Assembly (NCBI RefSeq): GCF_001628715.1
Contig: NZ_CP011120.1
Coordinates: forward strand, 1,698,501 to 1,762,500
Direction: 5' to 3'
Source of the DNA: Acetobacter oryzifermentans
GTDB lineage: Bacteria > Pseudomonadota > Alphaproteobacteria > Acetobacterales > Acetobacteraceae
Length of the DNA stretch: 64,000 nt
This document shows positions 37,419-48,097 of this stretch, piece by piece. The notes below the pieces were generated by a model, which was not told the origin of the DNA, searched no databases, and worked only from the letters and a program-made list of their open reading frames with translations. The position numbers and the translations under genes were made by a program. Position 1 is the stretch's first letter. The number at the start of each line of letters is the position of its first letter.

Positions 37419-38450
37419 ATGAAAACACTCCTCCCCACCTCAACGGCTGGCAGCCTGCCGAAACCCTCATGGCTTGCCAAACCTGAGACACTCTGGTCCC
37501 CCTGTAAATTGCAGGGGGAAGAGCTGGTCGAAGGTAAGCAGGATGCGCTTCGCCTGACGCTGGACGATCAGAACCGTGCTGGCATTGATATCGTCAGTGA
37601 CGGCGAGCAGACGCGTCAGCATTTCGTCACGACCTTTATTGAGCATCTCAGTGGTGTCGATTTCGAGAACCGTCAGACAGTCAAAATTCGCAACCGCTAC
37701 GATGCAAGCGTACCATCCGTTATCGGCGCTGTAGCGCGTGAAAAACCGGTTTTTGTCGAGGATGCAAAGTTTTTACGCACCCTGACAAAAAAACCTATCA
37801 AATGGGCGCTCCCCGGCCCCATGACGATGATCGACACGCTCTATGATGGCCACTACAAAAGCCGTGAAAAACTCGCCTGGGAATTTGCCAAAATTCTCAA
37901 TCAGGAAGCAAAAGAACTGGAAGCGGCTGGTATCGACATCATCCAGTTCGATGAACCCGCCTTCAATGTTTTCTTTGATGAGGTCAATGACTGGGGCATT
38001 GCCACATTAGAGAAAGCTATTGAAGGGCTGAAGTGCGAGACAGCAGTTCATATCTGTTATGGTTACGGCATCAAAGCCAATATCGATTGGAAAAATGCTC
38101 TTGGGGAAGAGTGGCGTCAGTATGAAGAGATCTTTCCCAAACTGCAAAAATCCAATATCGATCTGATTTCATTGGAATGTCAGAACTCCCGCGTTCCAAT
38201 GGATCTGATCGAACTCATTCGTGGAAAAAAGGTCATGGTTGGCGCCATTGACGTGGCCACCAAAACCATTGAGACGCCTGAAAAAGTCGCCGATATTCTG
38301 CGAAAAGCACTTCAGTTTGTTGATGCTGACAAGCTTTACCCCTGCACCAATTGCGGTATGGCACCGTTACCGCGTGATGTAGCGCGTGGAAAACTGGATG
38401 CTCTGGGCGCAGGTGCGGAAATTGTTCGAAAAGAACTTTCGGCCGGCTAG
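37419..38450 (+). CDS. mesD: Core methionine synthase, MesD family
   Basis: At 343 residues it corresponds to only the C-terminal catalytic half of MetE and lacks the folate-binding N-terminal barrel. Zinc/homocysteine motifs are visible: HICYGYG (His and Cys at about residues 210-212) and CTNCGMA at about 308. N-terminal TSTAGSLPKPSWL and DGEQTR are typical. Adjacent mesX marks it as MesD: homocysteine methylation without B12 or methylfolate, oxygen-dependent. AAGG precedes ATG. It converges on a minus-strand gene 20 bp away. Confidence 0.88.
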   Translation: MKTLLPTSTAGSLPKPSWLAKPETLWSPCKLQGEELVEGKQDALRLTLDDQNRAGIDIVSDGEQTRQHFVTTFIEHLSGVDFENRQTVKIRNRYDASVPSVIGAVAREKPVFVEDAKFLRTLTKKPIKWALPGPMTMIDTLYDGHYKSREKLAWEFAKILNQEAKELEAAGIDIIQFDEPAFNVFFDEVNDWGIATLEKAIEGLKCETAVHICYGYGIKANIDWKNALGEEWRQYEEIFPKLQKSNIDLISLECQNSRVPMDLIELIRGKKVMVGAIDVATKTIETPEKVADILRKALQFVDADKLYPCTNCGMAPLPRDVARGKLDALGAGAEIVRKELSAG

Positions 38451-38469
38451 GTAGCTCTGCGGGTTTCTA

Positions 38470-38958
38470 TCATGGACGGCAGGACACAGGTCTTGCCCTC
38501 CATGATGCCAGAATTTCTGGAGACATCAGCAGTCTCACCACGTCTTCCGCGCTGTATAAAGCCAGCGAGAAACGCCCTCGATCCTTTATCATTTTCGTTC
38601 CAATCGGCCGGAGCTTACCGTCACGCGTCCATCTGATACGTTCCCGACTGGAAACTCCCAAAGCATCCTGAAGAGTGGCTGGTGTGAAAGGGCGTGTGCA
38701 GATTTCCTCCACCGTCGTGATCAATTTTCCAATATCGCGCGCTTTATTGGTCGTGGGGCACGCCATGTCCAGAATGTGCTCGAACCGACGCAGTCGTTTC
38801 CGACATTCCTGCTTTCGGCAAACAATAATCCTGTGATGTTCTGAAAGAAAATCCACAAAACGGGTGAGACGTTCGCCCTTTGAAAGGGCCAGACGTTCAG
38901 GTGCATGGAGATAAGACAGAATATCTCTGACAAGGGCATGATGTATGGGTCGTTTCAC
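38470..38958 (-). CDS. Putative DNA-binding protein, last gene of the metF-queH operon
   Basis: A 162-residue basic protein. Its C-terminal half (FTPATLQDALGVSSRERIRWTRDGKLRPIG, then YSAEDVVRLL) has the look of a MerR/excisionase-type winged helix. The N-terminal half is rich in Arg, Leu and contains two Cys (CRKQECRKR). Start is GTG at 38958, 25 bp after a small Cys-rich frame; the ribosome site is weak. Possibly a regulator; function not established. Confidence 0.55.
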   Translation of the reverse strand: MKRPIHHALVRDILSYLHAPERLALSKGERLTRFVDFLSEHHRIIVCRKQECRKRLRRFEHILDMACPTTNKARDIGKLITTVEEICTRPFTPATLQDALGVSSRERIRWTRDGKLRPIGTKMIKDRGRFSLALYSAEDVVRLLMSPEILASWRARPVSCRP

Positions 38959-38982
38959 CGTTCAAACAGTATTTTGTCCAGA

Positions 38983-39165
38983 TCAACGGAACCACGGGTT
39001 TACACAACACGGACAGCCGAACTGACTTTCCTCATCAGAGACACTGTCCTCCGGCTCATCACATCTCAGAACTGGTTCGTGCTGTAGTTTATTATCACGT
39101 GTCGTGGTGGGTGGAACTTCGCCGAACAAACAAGCTCCGTCATCTTGTGTGTGATCAGGCCTCAT
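38983..39165 (-). CDS. 60-aa acidic Cys-rich small protein
   Basis: The start ATG (39165, or 39168) overlaps the queH stop, and the frame runs 60 codons to 38983. It is acidic in the middle ([14 protein letters not shown]) and ends [12 protein letters not shown], a possible metal-binding CxCC. The overlap suggests translational coupling. No family is known to me. Confidence 0.5.
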   Translation of the reverse strand: MRPDHTQDDGACLFGEVPPTTTRDNKLQHEPVLRCDEPEDSVSDEESQFGCPCCVNPWFR

Positions 39166-39814
39166 CATCAGTTCCATAATAGAGCTTGCCAAGCTCGATC
39201 GGCGAACGCCCCTGACTGCGGCGGTGAGCATTGGTATCACGCAGGGAATAGACGCAGCCGCAATATTCCTGCTGGTAGAACTTCTCCTGCTTGCTAATCT
39301 CGATCATTCGCGCGGAGCCACCCCCTTTGCGCCAGTTGAAATCCCAGTAGGAAAGTCCTTCATAAAGGGATACGGCGCGTTGGCCGCAGTCATTGATCTG
39401 CGCCATGTTCTTCCATCGTGAAATACCGAGTGAACTGGTCATCACCGGGAAACCATGCTCATGAGCGTAAAGCGCTGTGCGCTCGAAGCGCATATCGAAG
39501 CACATGGTGCAACGCACACCGCGTTCCGGTTCCCATTCCATGCCTTTCGCACGGGCGAACCAGTTGTCCCTGTCATAATCGGCATCGACGAAGGAGATAC
39601 CATGCTTATCAGCAAACCGGATGTTTTCGTCCTTGCGAAGAAGATATTCCCGCTCAGGATGGATGTTCGGATTGTAGAAGAAGATCGTGTAGTCGATACC
39701 CGATGCGGTCATGGCCTCCATCACCTCACCCGAACAGGGTGCGCAGCATGAATGGAGGAGCACCTTCCTGTGCCCATGCGGTGGAGTCAAAATCTGCCGG
39801 GGTTTCTCGTTCAT
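39155..39814 (-). CDS. queH: Epoxyqueuosine reductase QueH (B12-independent)
   Basis: The 219-residue protein carries the QueH signature: [13 protein letters not shown] with adjacent cysteines at residues 23-24, [28 protein letters not shown] and [10 protein letters not shown]. QueH reduces epoxyqueuosine in tRNA to queuosine and replaces the cobalamin-dependent QueG. Its start (ATG 39814, GGAAG 6 nt upstream) lies inside the end of metF: the genes overlap by 89 nt in different frames, and the Cys-Cys motif is coded within the overlap. Confidence 0.93.
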   Translation of the reverse strand: MNEKPRQILTPPHGHRKVLLHSCCAPCSGEVMEAMTASGIDYTIFFYNPNIHPEREYLLRKDENIRFADKHGISFVDADYDRDNWFARAKGMEWEPERGVRCTMCFDMRFERTALYAHEHGFPVMTSSLGISRWKNMAQINDCGQRAVSLYEGLSYWDFNWRKGGGSARMIEISKQEKFYQQEYCGCVYSLRDTNAHRRSQGRSPIELGKLYYGTDDEA

Positions 39815-40778
39815 CGGGGACTTCCGTTTTTTCCAAAAGGCCTGTCACATTATGAGATGCGTTCGTCTGCATCGGACGCACCCCAAGGATATGGGCAATC
39901 GCGTACGTCAGGTCAGCACGGTTCAACGTGGAGACATGAAACTCGTTAATCCCATAGGTCTGCAAGGTACGGATCTGTTCCACCGCCACCATACTGGCAA
40001 CGATACGACGAAGTTCAGGATTCTTCGCCGTCCCATCGAACAGATGCCTCAACCATGCCGGAACAGTTACCCCACACACAGCCGAGAAGCGCACGATCTG
40101 CTCGTAATTCGAAACCGGCATAATGCCAGGAATGATGGGGGCAGTAATTCCGGCCGCCAGACACCGATCCAGAAAACGCAGATAAATTTCACTATCAAAG
40201 AAATACTGCGTGATGGCCCGTGTGGCCCCCGCATCAAGCTTGCGCTTGAGGTTATCCAGATCAGCTTCCGGGCTTAACGCTGTAGGATGGGTTTCGGGAT
40301 AAGCGGCGACAGAAATATCGAAATCCGCGATACGACGCAGACCGGCAACAAGATCACTGGCATAGATATAGCCACCCGGTCGCGGACTATCATCAACAGC
40401 GCCTGCGGAAGGATCGCCACGCAGGGCCACGATATGATGAACACCAGCATCCCGATAGCAACGGGCAAGATCATCTACGGCCTCGCGGGGCGCACCGACA
40501 CAAGTCAGGTGGGCGGCGGGGATAAGGTCTGTATTCCGCTTCAGACGCAACACCGTGGAAAGAGTACCGGCCTGCGTGGTTCCGCCAGCCCCATAAGTGA
40601 TCGAGACAAAGCGGGGTGCGAGAGGCGCCAGACGCCGGATACAGTGCCAAAGCCGTTGCTCCATTGCGTCAGTTCGCGGTGGGACAAACTCGAAAGACAG
40701 AATTGGGGTTTCGGAATTACACGACAACAGTCTGTCGATACGCTTTTCCGACAGCCAGGTGCTCAAAATGCCTGTCAT
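39726..40778 (-). CDS. metF: Methylenetetrahydrofolate reductase
   Basis: A 350-residue flavin barrel with MTHFR motifs: [51 protein letters not shown] and [12 protein letters not shown]. It makes 5-methyltetrahydrofolate from the methylene form using NAD(P)H. The C-terminus is longer than the E. coli enzyme and its last 29 codons overlap queH. It is divergent from metR, whose product is the expected activator. Its pairing with MesD, which reportedly needs no methylfolate, is unexpected. Confidence 0.93.
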   Translation of the reverse strand: MTGILSTWLSEKRIDRLLSCNSETPILSFEFVPPRTDAMEQRLWHCIRRLAPLAPRFVSITYGAGGTTQAGTLSTVLRLKRNTDLIPAAHLTCVGAPREAVDDLARCYRDAGVHHIVALRGDPSAGAVDDSPRPGGYIYASDLVAGLRRIADFDISVAAYPETHPTALSPEADLDNLKRKLDAGATRAITQYFFDSEIYLRFLDRCLAAGITAPIIPGIMPVSNYEQIVRFSAVCGVTVPAWLRHLFDGTAKNPELRRIVASMVAVEQIRTLQTYGINEFHVSTLNRADLTYAIAHILGVRPMQTNASHNVTGLLEKTEVPDERETPADFDSTAWAQEGAPPFMLRTLFG

Positions 40779-40976
40779 GTCAGCCGGAAGTTCTCACCGC
40801 GTTCAACTTTTCCTTGAAAATGTCGGAAGAAAGATTGAAGCCACCGTTCGATCCACTGTGAAAGTGGTCGTGAATGTCGTTGGAGACCATGGTCTGCATC
40901 CGCATGAATGAATGATTGATCCTTCATAGTAGAAGTTTATAAAAATGAACTGAAATGATATATTTTTATGGCTATA

Positions 40977-40989
40977 TGAATTTCGTGCA
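40977..40989. promoter_or_regulatory. Possible MetR box between metF and metR
   Basis: TGAATTTCGTGCA matches 7 of the 8 fixed bases of the MetR consensus TGAA-N5-TTCA and lies 15 bp before the metR start, within the 226-bp divergent spacer. Evidence is by eye only. Confidence 0.3.
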
Positions 40990-41004
40990 TTTATCGGACA
41001 AAAC

Positions 41005-41898
41005 ATGGGCATTCTGGAACGCAGCCATCTAACAATCATTCGGGAAGTTGCACGGGAAGGTTCGCTGACGGCTGCCGGAGCGCGTCTGAATCTGACCCAA
41101 CCAGCACTCAGCCATTCTATCCGCAAGATTGAACAGCAGCTTGGTGTCAGAATATGGCGGCGGGAGGGGCGATCCCTTGTTCTTACGCAGGCTGGTGAAT
41201 GGCTTTTGTCTCTGGCAAACCGTCTGCTCCCTCAGTTTGAACTGGCGGAAAGCCGTATTGAACAATTCGCCAATGGCGGACGCGGTACATTGCGCATCGG
41301 AATGGAATGCCATCCCTGTTATCAGTGGCTTCTGAAAGTCGTTTCACCCTATCTGGAAAGATGGCCCAAGGTCGATGTGGATGTACGACAGAAATTCCAG
41401 TTTGGCGGGATCGGCGCGCTGTTCAGCAATGAAATCGATATTCTGGTGACCCCTGATCCACTGTATAAACCCGGCCTGAAATTCACGCCGGTATTTGACT
41501 ATGAACTGGTGCTGGCTGTGGGGCCGGAACACCCCCTTCGGAAGGCAAAATTTGTTTTACCAGAGCAGTTGGCAGATGAAACATTGATAACCTATCCGGT
41601 TCCGTCCGAGCGGCTCGATATTTACACGCAGTTCCTGCAACCAGCAGGGATTGGACCACGACAGCAGAAGCAGATTGAAACAACGGATATCATGCTGGTG
41701 ATGGTCAGCCATGGAAGGGGCGTTGCAGCACTTCCTCGCTGGCTTGTGGAAGAATACGCCACGCGCTTTGAACTTCATCCCGTAAAACTTAGCAAAAAAG
41801 GCATTGCGAAACAGATATTCCTTGGCCATCGGGAAACCGATGAAGATATTAAATACCTTGAAGATTTCATAAATTTTGCTTCAGAAACGGGAAAGTAA
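41005..41898 (+). CDS. metR: LysR-type activator of methionine genes, MetR-like
   Basis: A 297-residue LysR protein: N-terminal winged helix (LTIIREVAREGSLTAAGARLNLTQPALSHSIRKIEQQLGVRIW) and an effector domain with MECHPCYQWLL, characteristic of MetR, which senses homocysteine. It is divergent from metF, the usual arrangement. It likely controls metF-queH and perhaps mesX-mesD. Confidence 0.85.
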   Translation: MGILERSHLTIIREVAREGSLTAAGARLNLTQPALSHSIRKIEQQLGVRIWRREGRSLVLTQAGEWLLSLANRLLPQFELAESRIEQFANGGRGTLRIGMECHPCYQWLLKVVSPYLERWPKVDVDVRQKFQFGGIGALFSNEIDILVTPDPLYKPGLKFTPVFDYELVLAVGPEHPLRKAKFVLPEQLADETLITYPVPSERLDIYTQFLQPAGIGPRQQKQIETTDIMLVMVSHGRGVAALPRWLVEEYATRFELHPVKLSKKGIAKQIFLGHRETDEDIKYLEDFINFASETGK

Positions 41899-42040
41899 AG
41901 GGCTTGTGTCGATAAGTTAAATCTGGTTTGTCTGTTTTTATGACACAACAAGTTATGACTCGTTTCCAGTCAAGAGCGCTGCTTTTCTGATCAAAAAAGA
42001 GTGTGTATAGGCTCATGGGGATAAGACCCAAGGAGCTATT

Positions 42041-42340
42041 ATGACACTTCCAGATGAAGCCATTTTTCGGAAAGCAATGTCGCATCTGGCCACAGGCGTG
42101 TCTGTGGTAACAGCCAAAGGTGTTGACGGAGAACATGGTGCTACAACCAGTGCTCTACTTCAGTCTCCATGGAACCGCTTCCGCTACTGATTTGCCTGCA
42201 TCGGAAGAGTGCGGCTTATCGTGCAATTACGGAAGCAGAGACATTTGGCCTGAGCATTCTCGGTAACGATCATAAAGACATTGCATTGCTGTTCGCCTGC
42301 CGCAATGCTGATAAATTCAATTCCGAAATAATTGAGCATG
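42041..42340 (+). pseudogene. 5' fragment of a flavin reductase gene, frameshifted
   Basis: With AAGGAGC before ATG, the frame reads MTLPDEAIFRKAMSHLATGVSVVTAKG, the opening of flavin reductase-like FMN-binding proteins. A one-base shift at about 42152 moves the rest (SMEPLPLLICLHRKSAAYRAI, GLSILGNDHKDIALLFA) to another frame. It ends after KFNS where SoxR-like sequence takes over. Confidence 0.75.
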
Positions 42341-42676
42341 CTGCTGATGGAACAGCTTACGTTAGGATACGCGCGGGATATGCTGCGGCGAATTGCGCTG
42401 ATTAAAGCCGCGCAATCCCTGGGTATCTCTTTAGCGGATATTACAGCCATATTGGCTGCGTTTCCGCTCACTGACAAAATTTCCGCCAAAGATATTGATC
42501 AAATGGTACGGAAATGGTCTGTAATGCTAGATGGGCGTATTGCAGGACTGACAAAACTCCGTAATCATCTTGATAAATGTATCGGATGCGGATGCTTGTC
42601 CCGAACCGATTGCCCCTTGGTCAATCCTTCAGACTGTCTTTCCAAGAAGGGTCGCGGCGCGGTCATTCTCTCTTGA
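42341..42676 (+). pseudogene. SoxR C-terminal fragment
   Basis: The frame gives LGYARDMLRRIALIKAAQSL through CIGCGCLSRTDCPLVNPSD, the dimerisation helix and four-cysteine [2Fe-2S] site of SoxR. The N-terminal DNA-binding half is missing, replaced by flavin reductase sequence. An ATG at 42332 cannot restore a full regulator. Confidence 0.8.
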
Positions 42677-42759
42677 TCATTGAGTTCATTACATCAGGGA
42701 TTTCTTCGCATATAACGCGTCTATTTCTTAACTAAAATACGGCGGATCGGGAGGATTAC

Positions 42760-43662
42760 ATGGCACGCGAAAACTTGAATGATTTGACCGCTCTGGTCGC
42801 TGTTGCACGGGAAAAAAGTTTTACAAAAGCTGCCGCGAAATTAGGCGTATCACAGTCGGCACTCAGCCATACCATTCGTCTTTTGGAAGAGCGCCTTGAC
42901 TTGAGATTGCTGACCCGCACGACAAGAAGCGTTACCCCCACAACTGCAGGACAGCAACTGATCAGCGGCATTGCACCACATTTAGACCAAATAGAAAATC
43001 AACTGACATCATTAGGAGAATTAAGAAATCAGGAATCTGGGAATCTTCGAATTACAATGCCTGATGATGCTCTGGCTTACGTTGTCCTGCCTAAGATAAA
43101 AGAATTCGTCCAAAAATACCCCAAAATCAATATAGAGTTTGTAGCAGATCTTAAACTTATTGATATTTTTTCTGAAGATTTTGATGGAGCAATTCGACTT
43201 GGTGAAAATATAACAAAAGAAATGACATCTGTCCCTATCACACCAGATATTCGTTTTGTTGTGGCTGGATCACCTGAATATTTTTCAAAAAATCCCAAAC
43301 CGAAACACCCAAAGGATTTATTAAATCATAATTGTCTGACTTTACGGCTTCCAACGCATGGTCGCATTTACGCATGGGAGTTCGAGAAAAAGGGGAAAGA
43401 CATAACCGTGAAGGTAGAAGGATCTTTAATTTTTAATAGCATCTTTCCCATTCGAGATGCCTGCCTGGAAGGCTTAGGTTTGGCTCATATGCCTGAAATG
43501 GTAGCACGAAAATACATTCAGGAAGGACGCCTCCTGCAGGTTCTAGAAGACTGGTGCCCTTACTGGTCCGGGTATCATCTCTGCTTCCCCAGACATCATG
43601 AAAATGTTGCTCCACTCTCTCTTTTTATCGACGAAATGCGCCTCAATAAAAACAATACTTAA
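42760..43662 (+). CDS. LysR-family transcriptional regulator
   Basis: A 300-residue LysR protein: helix-turn-helix (FTKAAAKLGVSQSALSHTIRLLEERLDLRLLTRTTRSVTPT) followed by a substrate-binding domain (GNLRITMPDDALAYVVLPKI). It belongs to the branch of aldehyde/drug-responsive regulators that often act on nearby exporters. It converges with a NepI-like MFS gene rather than diverging from it. GGGAGG lies 6 nt before ATG. Target and ligand unknown. Confidence 0.85.
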   Translation: MARENLNDLTALVAVAREKSFTKAAAKLGVSQSALSHTIRLLEERLDLRLLTRTTRSVTPTTAGQQLISGIAPHLDQIENQLTSLGELRNQESGNLRITMPDDALAYVVLPKIKEFVQKYPKINIEFVADLKLIDIFSEDFDGAIRLGENITKEMTSVPITPDIRFVVAGSPEYFSKNPKPKHPKDLLNHNCLTLRLPTHGRIYAWEFEKKGKDITVKVEGSLIFNSIFPIRDACLEGLGLAHMPEMVARKYIQEGRLLQVLEDWCPYWSGYHLCFPRHHENVAPLSLFIDEMRLNKNNT

Positions 43663-43676
43663 ATTGTGACAACAAA

Positions 43677-43702
43677 CCCCATTTTCAAGTTTGGAAATGG
43701 GG
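43677..43702. terminator. Hairpin between convergent LysR and MFS genes
   Basis: CCCCATTT and AAATGGGG form an 8-bp stem with a 10-nt loop, 15 bp after the LysR stop and 53 bp before the MFS stop. The U-tract is poor, but the location suits a shared terminator. Confidence 0.5.
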
Positions 43703-43754
43703 CCGTATTAAAACTAATATTACATTAGACTTCATTTTAATATGGCGACGCGCA

Positions 43755-44960
43755 CTATACTCCGCATTTGTAGATGCGGTTTGCCATTAACGCGCTGAGT
43801 GACGCTGCTATAAGAATGAGTGCGCTCACACCAAAAGTAGCACGATATCCGCTGCCGTCGAAGAGAATTCCCCCGCAGGTTGCCCCCATGGTAATAGCCA
43901 ATTGTACGACCGCAACCATGAGCCCACCTCCTGCTTCCGCATCATTGGGAAGCGTTCTCGCCAGCCAGGTCCACCAGCCAACAGGAGCAGATGTCGCAAA
44001 CAGCCCCCAGATGGTAAGAATGACGGCAGACATCACGATCGACTTACCTAGGCAAAGAAGCCCGACAGCCAGCAACGCCATAATAAATGGAATGATTATA
44101 AGAACCGGATAAACGCTGTTCTTCAACAACCCACCAATCAACAGAGTTCCAACAAGACCGGAGACCCCTATCAGCAACAAAATAAACGACAGAGTGGAGA
44201 CGTTGACGTGAGCAACAATTTCAAGAAATGGTCTTACATAAGTAAACAGGCTAAATTGCCCCATAAAGAAAAGGCCTGCTCCCGCCATACCAACGGCGAC
44301 CAAAGGCTTTTTGAGCAACCTGAAAACGTTTGGTGACGCATGGGTCTTGCCAGACGTCATGGACGGCAGACTTACCAGTTGCCAAAGGAAGACAATAACA
44401 GCAACTGGAACAACACAAAAAAATGCTCCACGCCAACCGATCAGACCGCCAAGAAAACTGCCTGCAGGAGCGGCGATAACGGTTGCCAGGGCATTTCCGC
44501 CGTTCAGAATGGCCAGAGCCCGTGGAACATGATGTTCTTCGACCAACCGCATGACTGTAGCAGCCGACATCGACCAAAAGCCGCCAATGACCACCCCGAT
44601 CAAAGCGCGGCCGAGCATGAAAATGAGATAATTTGGTGCGACGGACACAACGCTCCCGGAAACAATCATCACACCAATTAGCCCCAACAGGAGCCACTTG
44701 CGATCGAGCCCTTTGGTCAGGGAAGATATGAACAGGCTCGTCAATACGGCAAAAGCACCAGAAACTGAAATGGCCTGCCCGGCCTGCCCTTCACTGATCT
44801 GTAAATCAGCTGCAATCGGGGTCAAGAGACTGACGGGCATAAATTCTGATGCAATGAGAGCGAATGCGCCGAGAGACATGGCGAGCACGCCACTCCACGA
44901 GCCAGATCTCGCTTCTGGCTCCACTTCCACATCAGGTGATATGTCAGATACTTCTTTCAT
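43755..44960 (-). CDS. MFS exporter, NepI/AraJ-like
   Basis: A 401-residue 12-span transporter that closely follows E. coli NepI in pattern: LIASEFMPVSLLTPIAADLQISEGQAGQAISV, GRALIGVVIGGFWSMSAATVMRLV, GSFLGGLIGWRGAFF and APVGWWTWLARTL. NepI exports purine ribonucleosides by proton antiport; related proteins export sugars or drugs. The start has GAGG 4 nt upstream. Substrate cannot be fixed from sequence alone. Confidence 0.85.
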   Translation of the reverse strand: MKEVSDISPDVEVEPEARSGSWSGVLAMSLGAFALIASEFMPVSLLTPIAADLQISEGQAGQAISVSGAFAVLTSLFISSLTKGLDRKWLLLGLIGVMIVSGSVVSVAPNYLIFMLGRALIGVVIGGFWSMSAATVMRLVEEHHVPRALAILNGGNALATVIAAPAGSFLGGLIGWRGAFFCVVPVAVIVFLWQLVSLPSMTSGKTHASPNVFRLLKKPLVAVGMAGAGLFFMGQFSLFTYVRPFLEIVAHVNVSTLSFILLLIGVSGLVGTLLIGGLLKNSVYPVLIIIPFIMALLAVGLLCLGKSIVMSAVILTIWGLFATSAPVGWWTWLARTLPNDAEAGGGLMVAVVQLAITMGATCGGILFDGSGYRATFGVSALILIAASLSALMANRIYKCGV

Positions 44961-45504
44961 TATACCTCAACTGAGCGGCCCACTTTCGGAATATAAAGGC
45001 CATTTTTTGAATGATTCTGTATTTTCTTAAGTATATTGTGAATAAAAACGAGAAATAATTTTAATCACAATAAAAAACTCATCAAGAATGTGCTGAATAA
45101 ACCAGATGACGTGCCAGAACTAGACCGTATAATATCATGATCAAAATGAGCAGATTTCATGAATTAGACTAAGATCCCGCCCAGCAGCATTCATGAAATA
45201 TACTCATCTCTATATTCTAAATATCGCCTCTAAACCCAAGCTTTTTACATCGCTATAATGGTTGAGTCAGGTGTACCAGATGAGTGATTCTCAGCGGCAA
45301 GATCACAGCGTATTTTGTTTCTACAAAGCTCGGTGAGCCCGTCTACTGCGTAAGTCGGTCTGAATGTGTCACCCACGTTACGGGTTTTCGCAAAGGTTTC
45401 ATCTCCAGACGGGAGATAATGTAAATATGAAAATACGTCTGACACTTGGAGAGCAAGTAATCTTTGCTGCGTGGCAACACTCAAACTACTTAGGATTACC
45501 ATAA
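44961..45504. other. Intergenic stretch before the SDR fragment
   Basis: About 540 bp. A minus-strand open frame (45245-45502) reads THYAVDGL-like text but has no ribosome site or family match. No RNA gene or repeat was found. Confidence 0.35.
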
Positions 45505-45952
45505 ATGATTAAAGATAAAGTCGTCATCATCACGGGTGCATCATCGGGGATCGGCGAAGCCACGGCAAAGCTACTGGCCGCAAAAGGGGCAAAAGTTGTC
45601 CTCGGTGCGCGCCGGGAAAGCCTGCTAAAACAGATCGTGACCGACATTGAAAAAGCCGGCGGTCAGGCTGCCTATCAGGTTCTGGACGTCACGAAGCCAT
45701 CTGATAACGAACGCATCGTACAATTCGCCAAGGACACGTTCGGTCGTGTGGATGTCATCTTCCTGAACGCGGGCCTCATGCCCAATTCTCCGGTTTCGGC
45801 ACTCAAAACCGATGACTGGAACAGGATGGTCGACGTCAACATCAAGGGCGTCCTGAACGGCGTCGCAGCCGTCATGCCATCTTTTCTGGAGCAGAAATCC
45901 GGACAGATCATTGCAACGTCATCCGTTGCTGGCATCAAGGCCTATCCGGGCT
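45505..45952 (+). pseudogene. Short-chain dehydrogenase cut by an IS element
   Basis: The first 149 residues are a good SDR: TGASSGIGEATAKLLAAKGAKVVLGARR, LDVTKP, NAGLMPNSPV, and the catalytic Ser in IIATSSVAGIKAYPG. At 45953 the IS3 end begins, so the YxxxK catalytic residues and C-terminus are gone. The frame runs 25 codons into the IS before stopping. Confidence 0.88.
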
Positions 45953-45992
45953 TGAATTGCCCCGGGTTTTGTGGAGACGTTTTTTATCTGAA

Positions 45993-47203
<1,211 letters not shown>

Positions 47204-47257
47204 GAATTCTTCTTACCTCACGGGTCTTTCTGTCTCCACAAAACCCGGGGCAATTCA

Positions 47258-47451
47258 CGTCCGATGCGCTGGAACTCGGCGAGGATCTGATCATGATCGG
47301 GAAACTGCTGGGTCACCGGGATCTCAAATCGACCGCACGTTACGCCCACCTCAAGAAAGAGCCCATCCAGCGCGCGGTCAAAGGGATCGACCTAAAAATT
47401 TCTGCTGCCCTTACCCTACCCAGAGAAACACTGGAGGCTACGATTGATTAG
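47258..47451 (+). pseudogene. C-terminal stub of a tyrosine recombinase
   Basis: In frame from the IS end: SDALELGEDLIMIGKLLGHR, then DLKSTARYAHLKKEPIQRA to a stop at 47451. LLGHRDLKSTARYAHL has the conserved His/Arg region and nucleophilic Tyr of phage/ICE integrases. Only the last 64 residues remain. It is a clue that the segment arrived on an integrative element. Confidence 0.85.
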
Positions 47452-47695
47452 CCTGCGTCACGCAAAGTGGTGTCAAAACGATTAATGATACCCCGACCGT
47501 GCAAGCCTCTGTCAGACTTTCGCGAAACAATCAAGTCGTCTTTACACCAGTAAGAATAAAAGAGAACAGCACCGTCGCGTCCAAATCATAAAGAAGAGAA
47601 ACGACGACGATATTCAAAACCACGAGACCGCTAGAATTATACAAGTAATATTTTAAATATACATCATTAATATACCTACAAAGGCGTAATCCATT

Positions 47696-48097
47696 CTATA
47701 ATTCCATGAGACACTTGATATTTACTTCAAGGCGTTCCCTATCCTTAATCTCACATTCCCATATAACATGGACGCGCCAACCTAACTTCTGCAATGCGAT
47801 CAGCGTCTCTTTATCTCGCACGCGATTACGTTCAATTTTTTTTGTCCAATACTCTGTGTTGCTTTTCGGAATCCGTGCTCCTCGTAGACAATCATGCCCA
47901 TGCCAAAAGCATCCATTCACAAATAAAGCCAATTTTCGACCTGGAAAAACCAAATCTGGAGAGCCAGGAAGATCTTTACGATGGAGCCGAAACCTGTATC
48001 CCATTGCATGGATAAGCTTTCTTACCACCAACTCCGGGCTCGTATTCTTCGACTTAACTGCCCTCATAGTTCGTGAACGAACAGGATCTACTTTCAT
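47696..48097 (-). CDS. vsr: Vsr-type DNA mismatch endonuclease
   Basis: A 133-residue protein with Vsr hallmarks: SKNTSPELVVRKLIHAMGYRFRLH, GSPDLVFP (catalytic Asp), LFVNGCFWHGHDC and a basic WTKKIERNRVRD. Vsr nicks T:G mismatches made by deamination of 5-methylcytosine. Its start overlaps the preceding stop (ATGA), and a Dcm-type methyltransferase heads the same operon, the usual partnership. Confidence 0.92.
   Translation of the reverse strand: MKVDPVRSRTMRAVKSKNTSPELVVRKLIHAMGYRFRLHRKDLPGSPDLVFPGRKLALFVNGCFWHGHDCLRGARIPKSNTEYWTKKIERNRVRDKETLIALQKLGWRVHVIWECEIKDRERLEVNIKCLMEL

Noticed and set aside
45245..45502. Minus-strand 85-codon open frame before the SDR fragment
   Set aside because: No ribosome site and no recognisable family; composition is not convincing.
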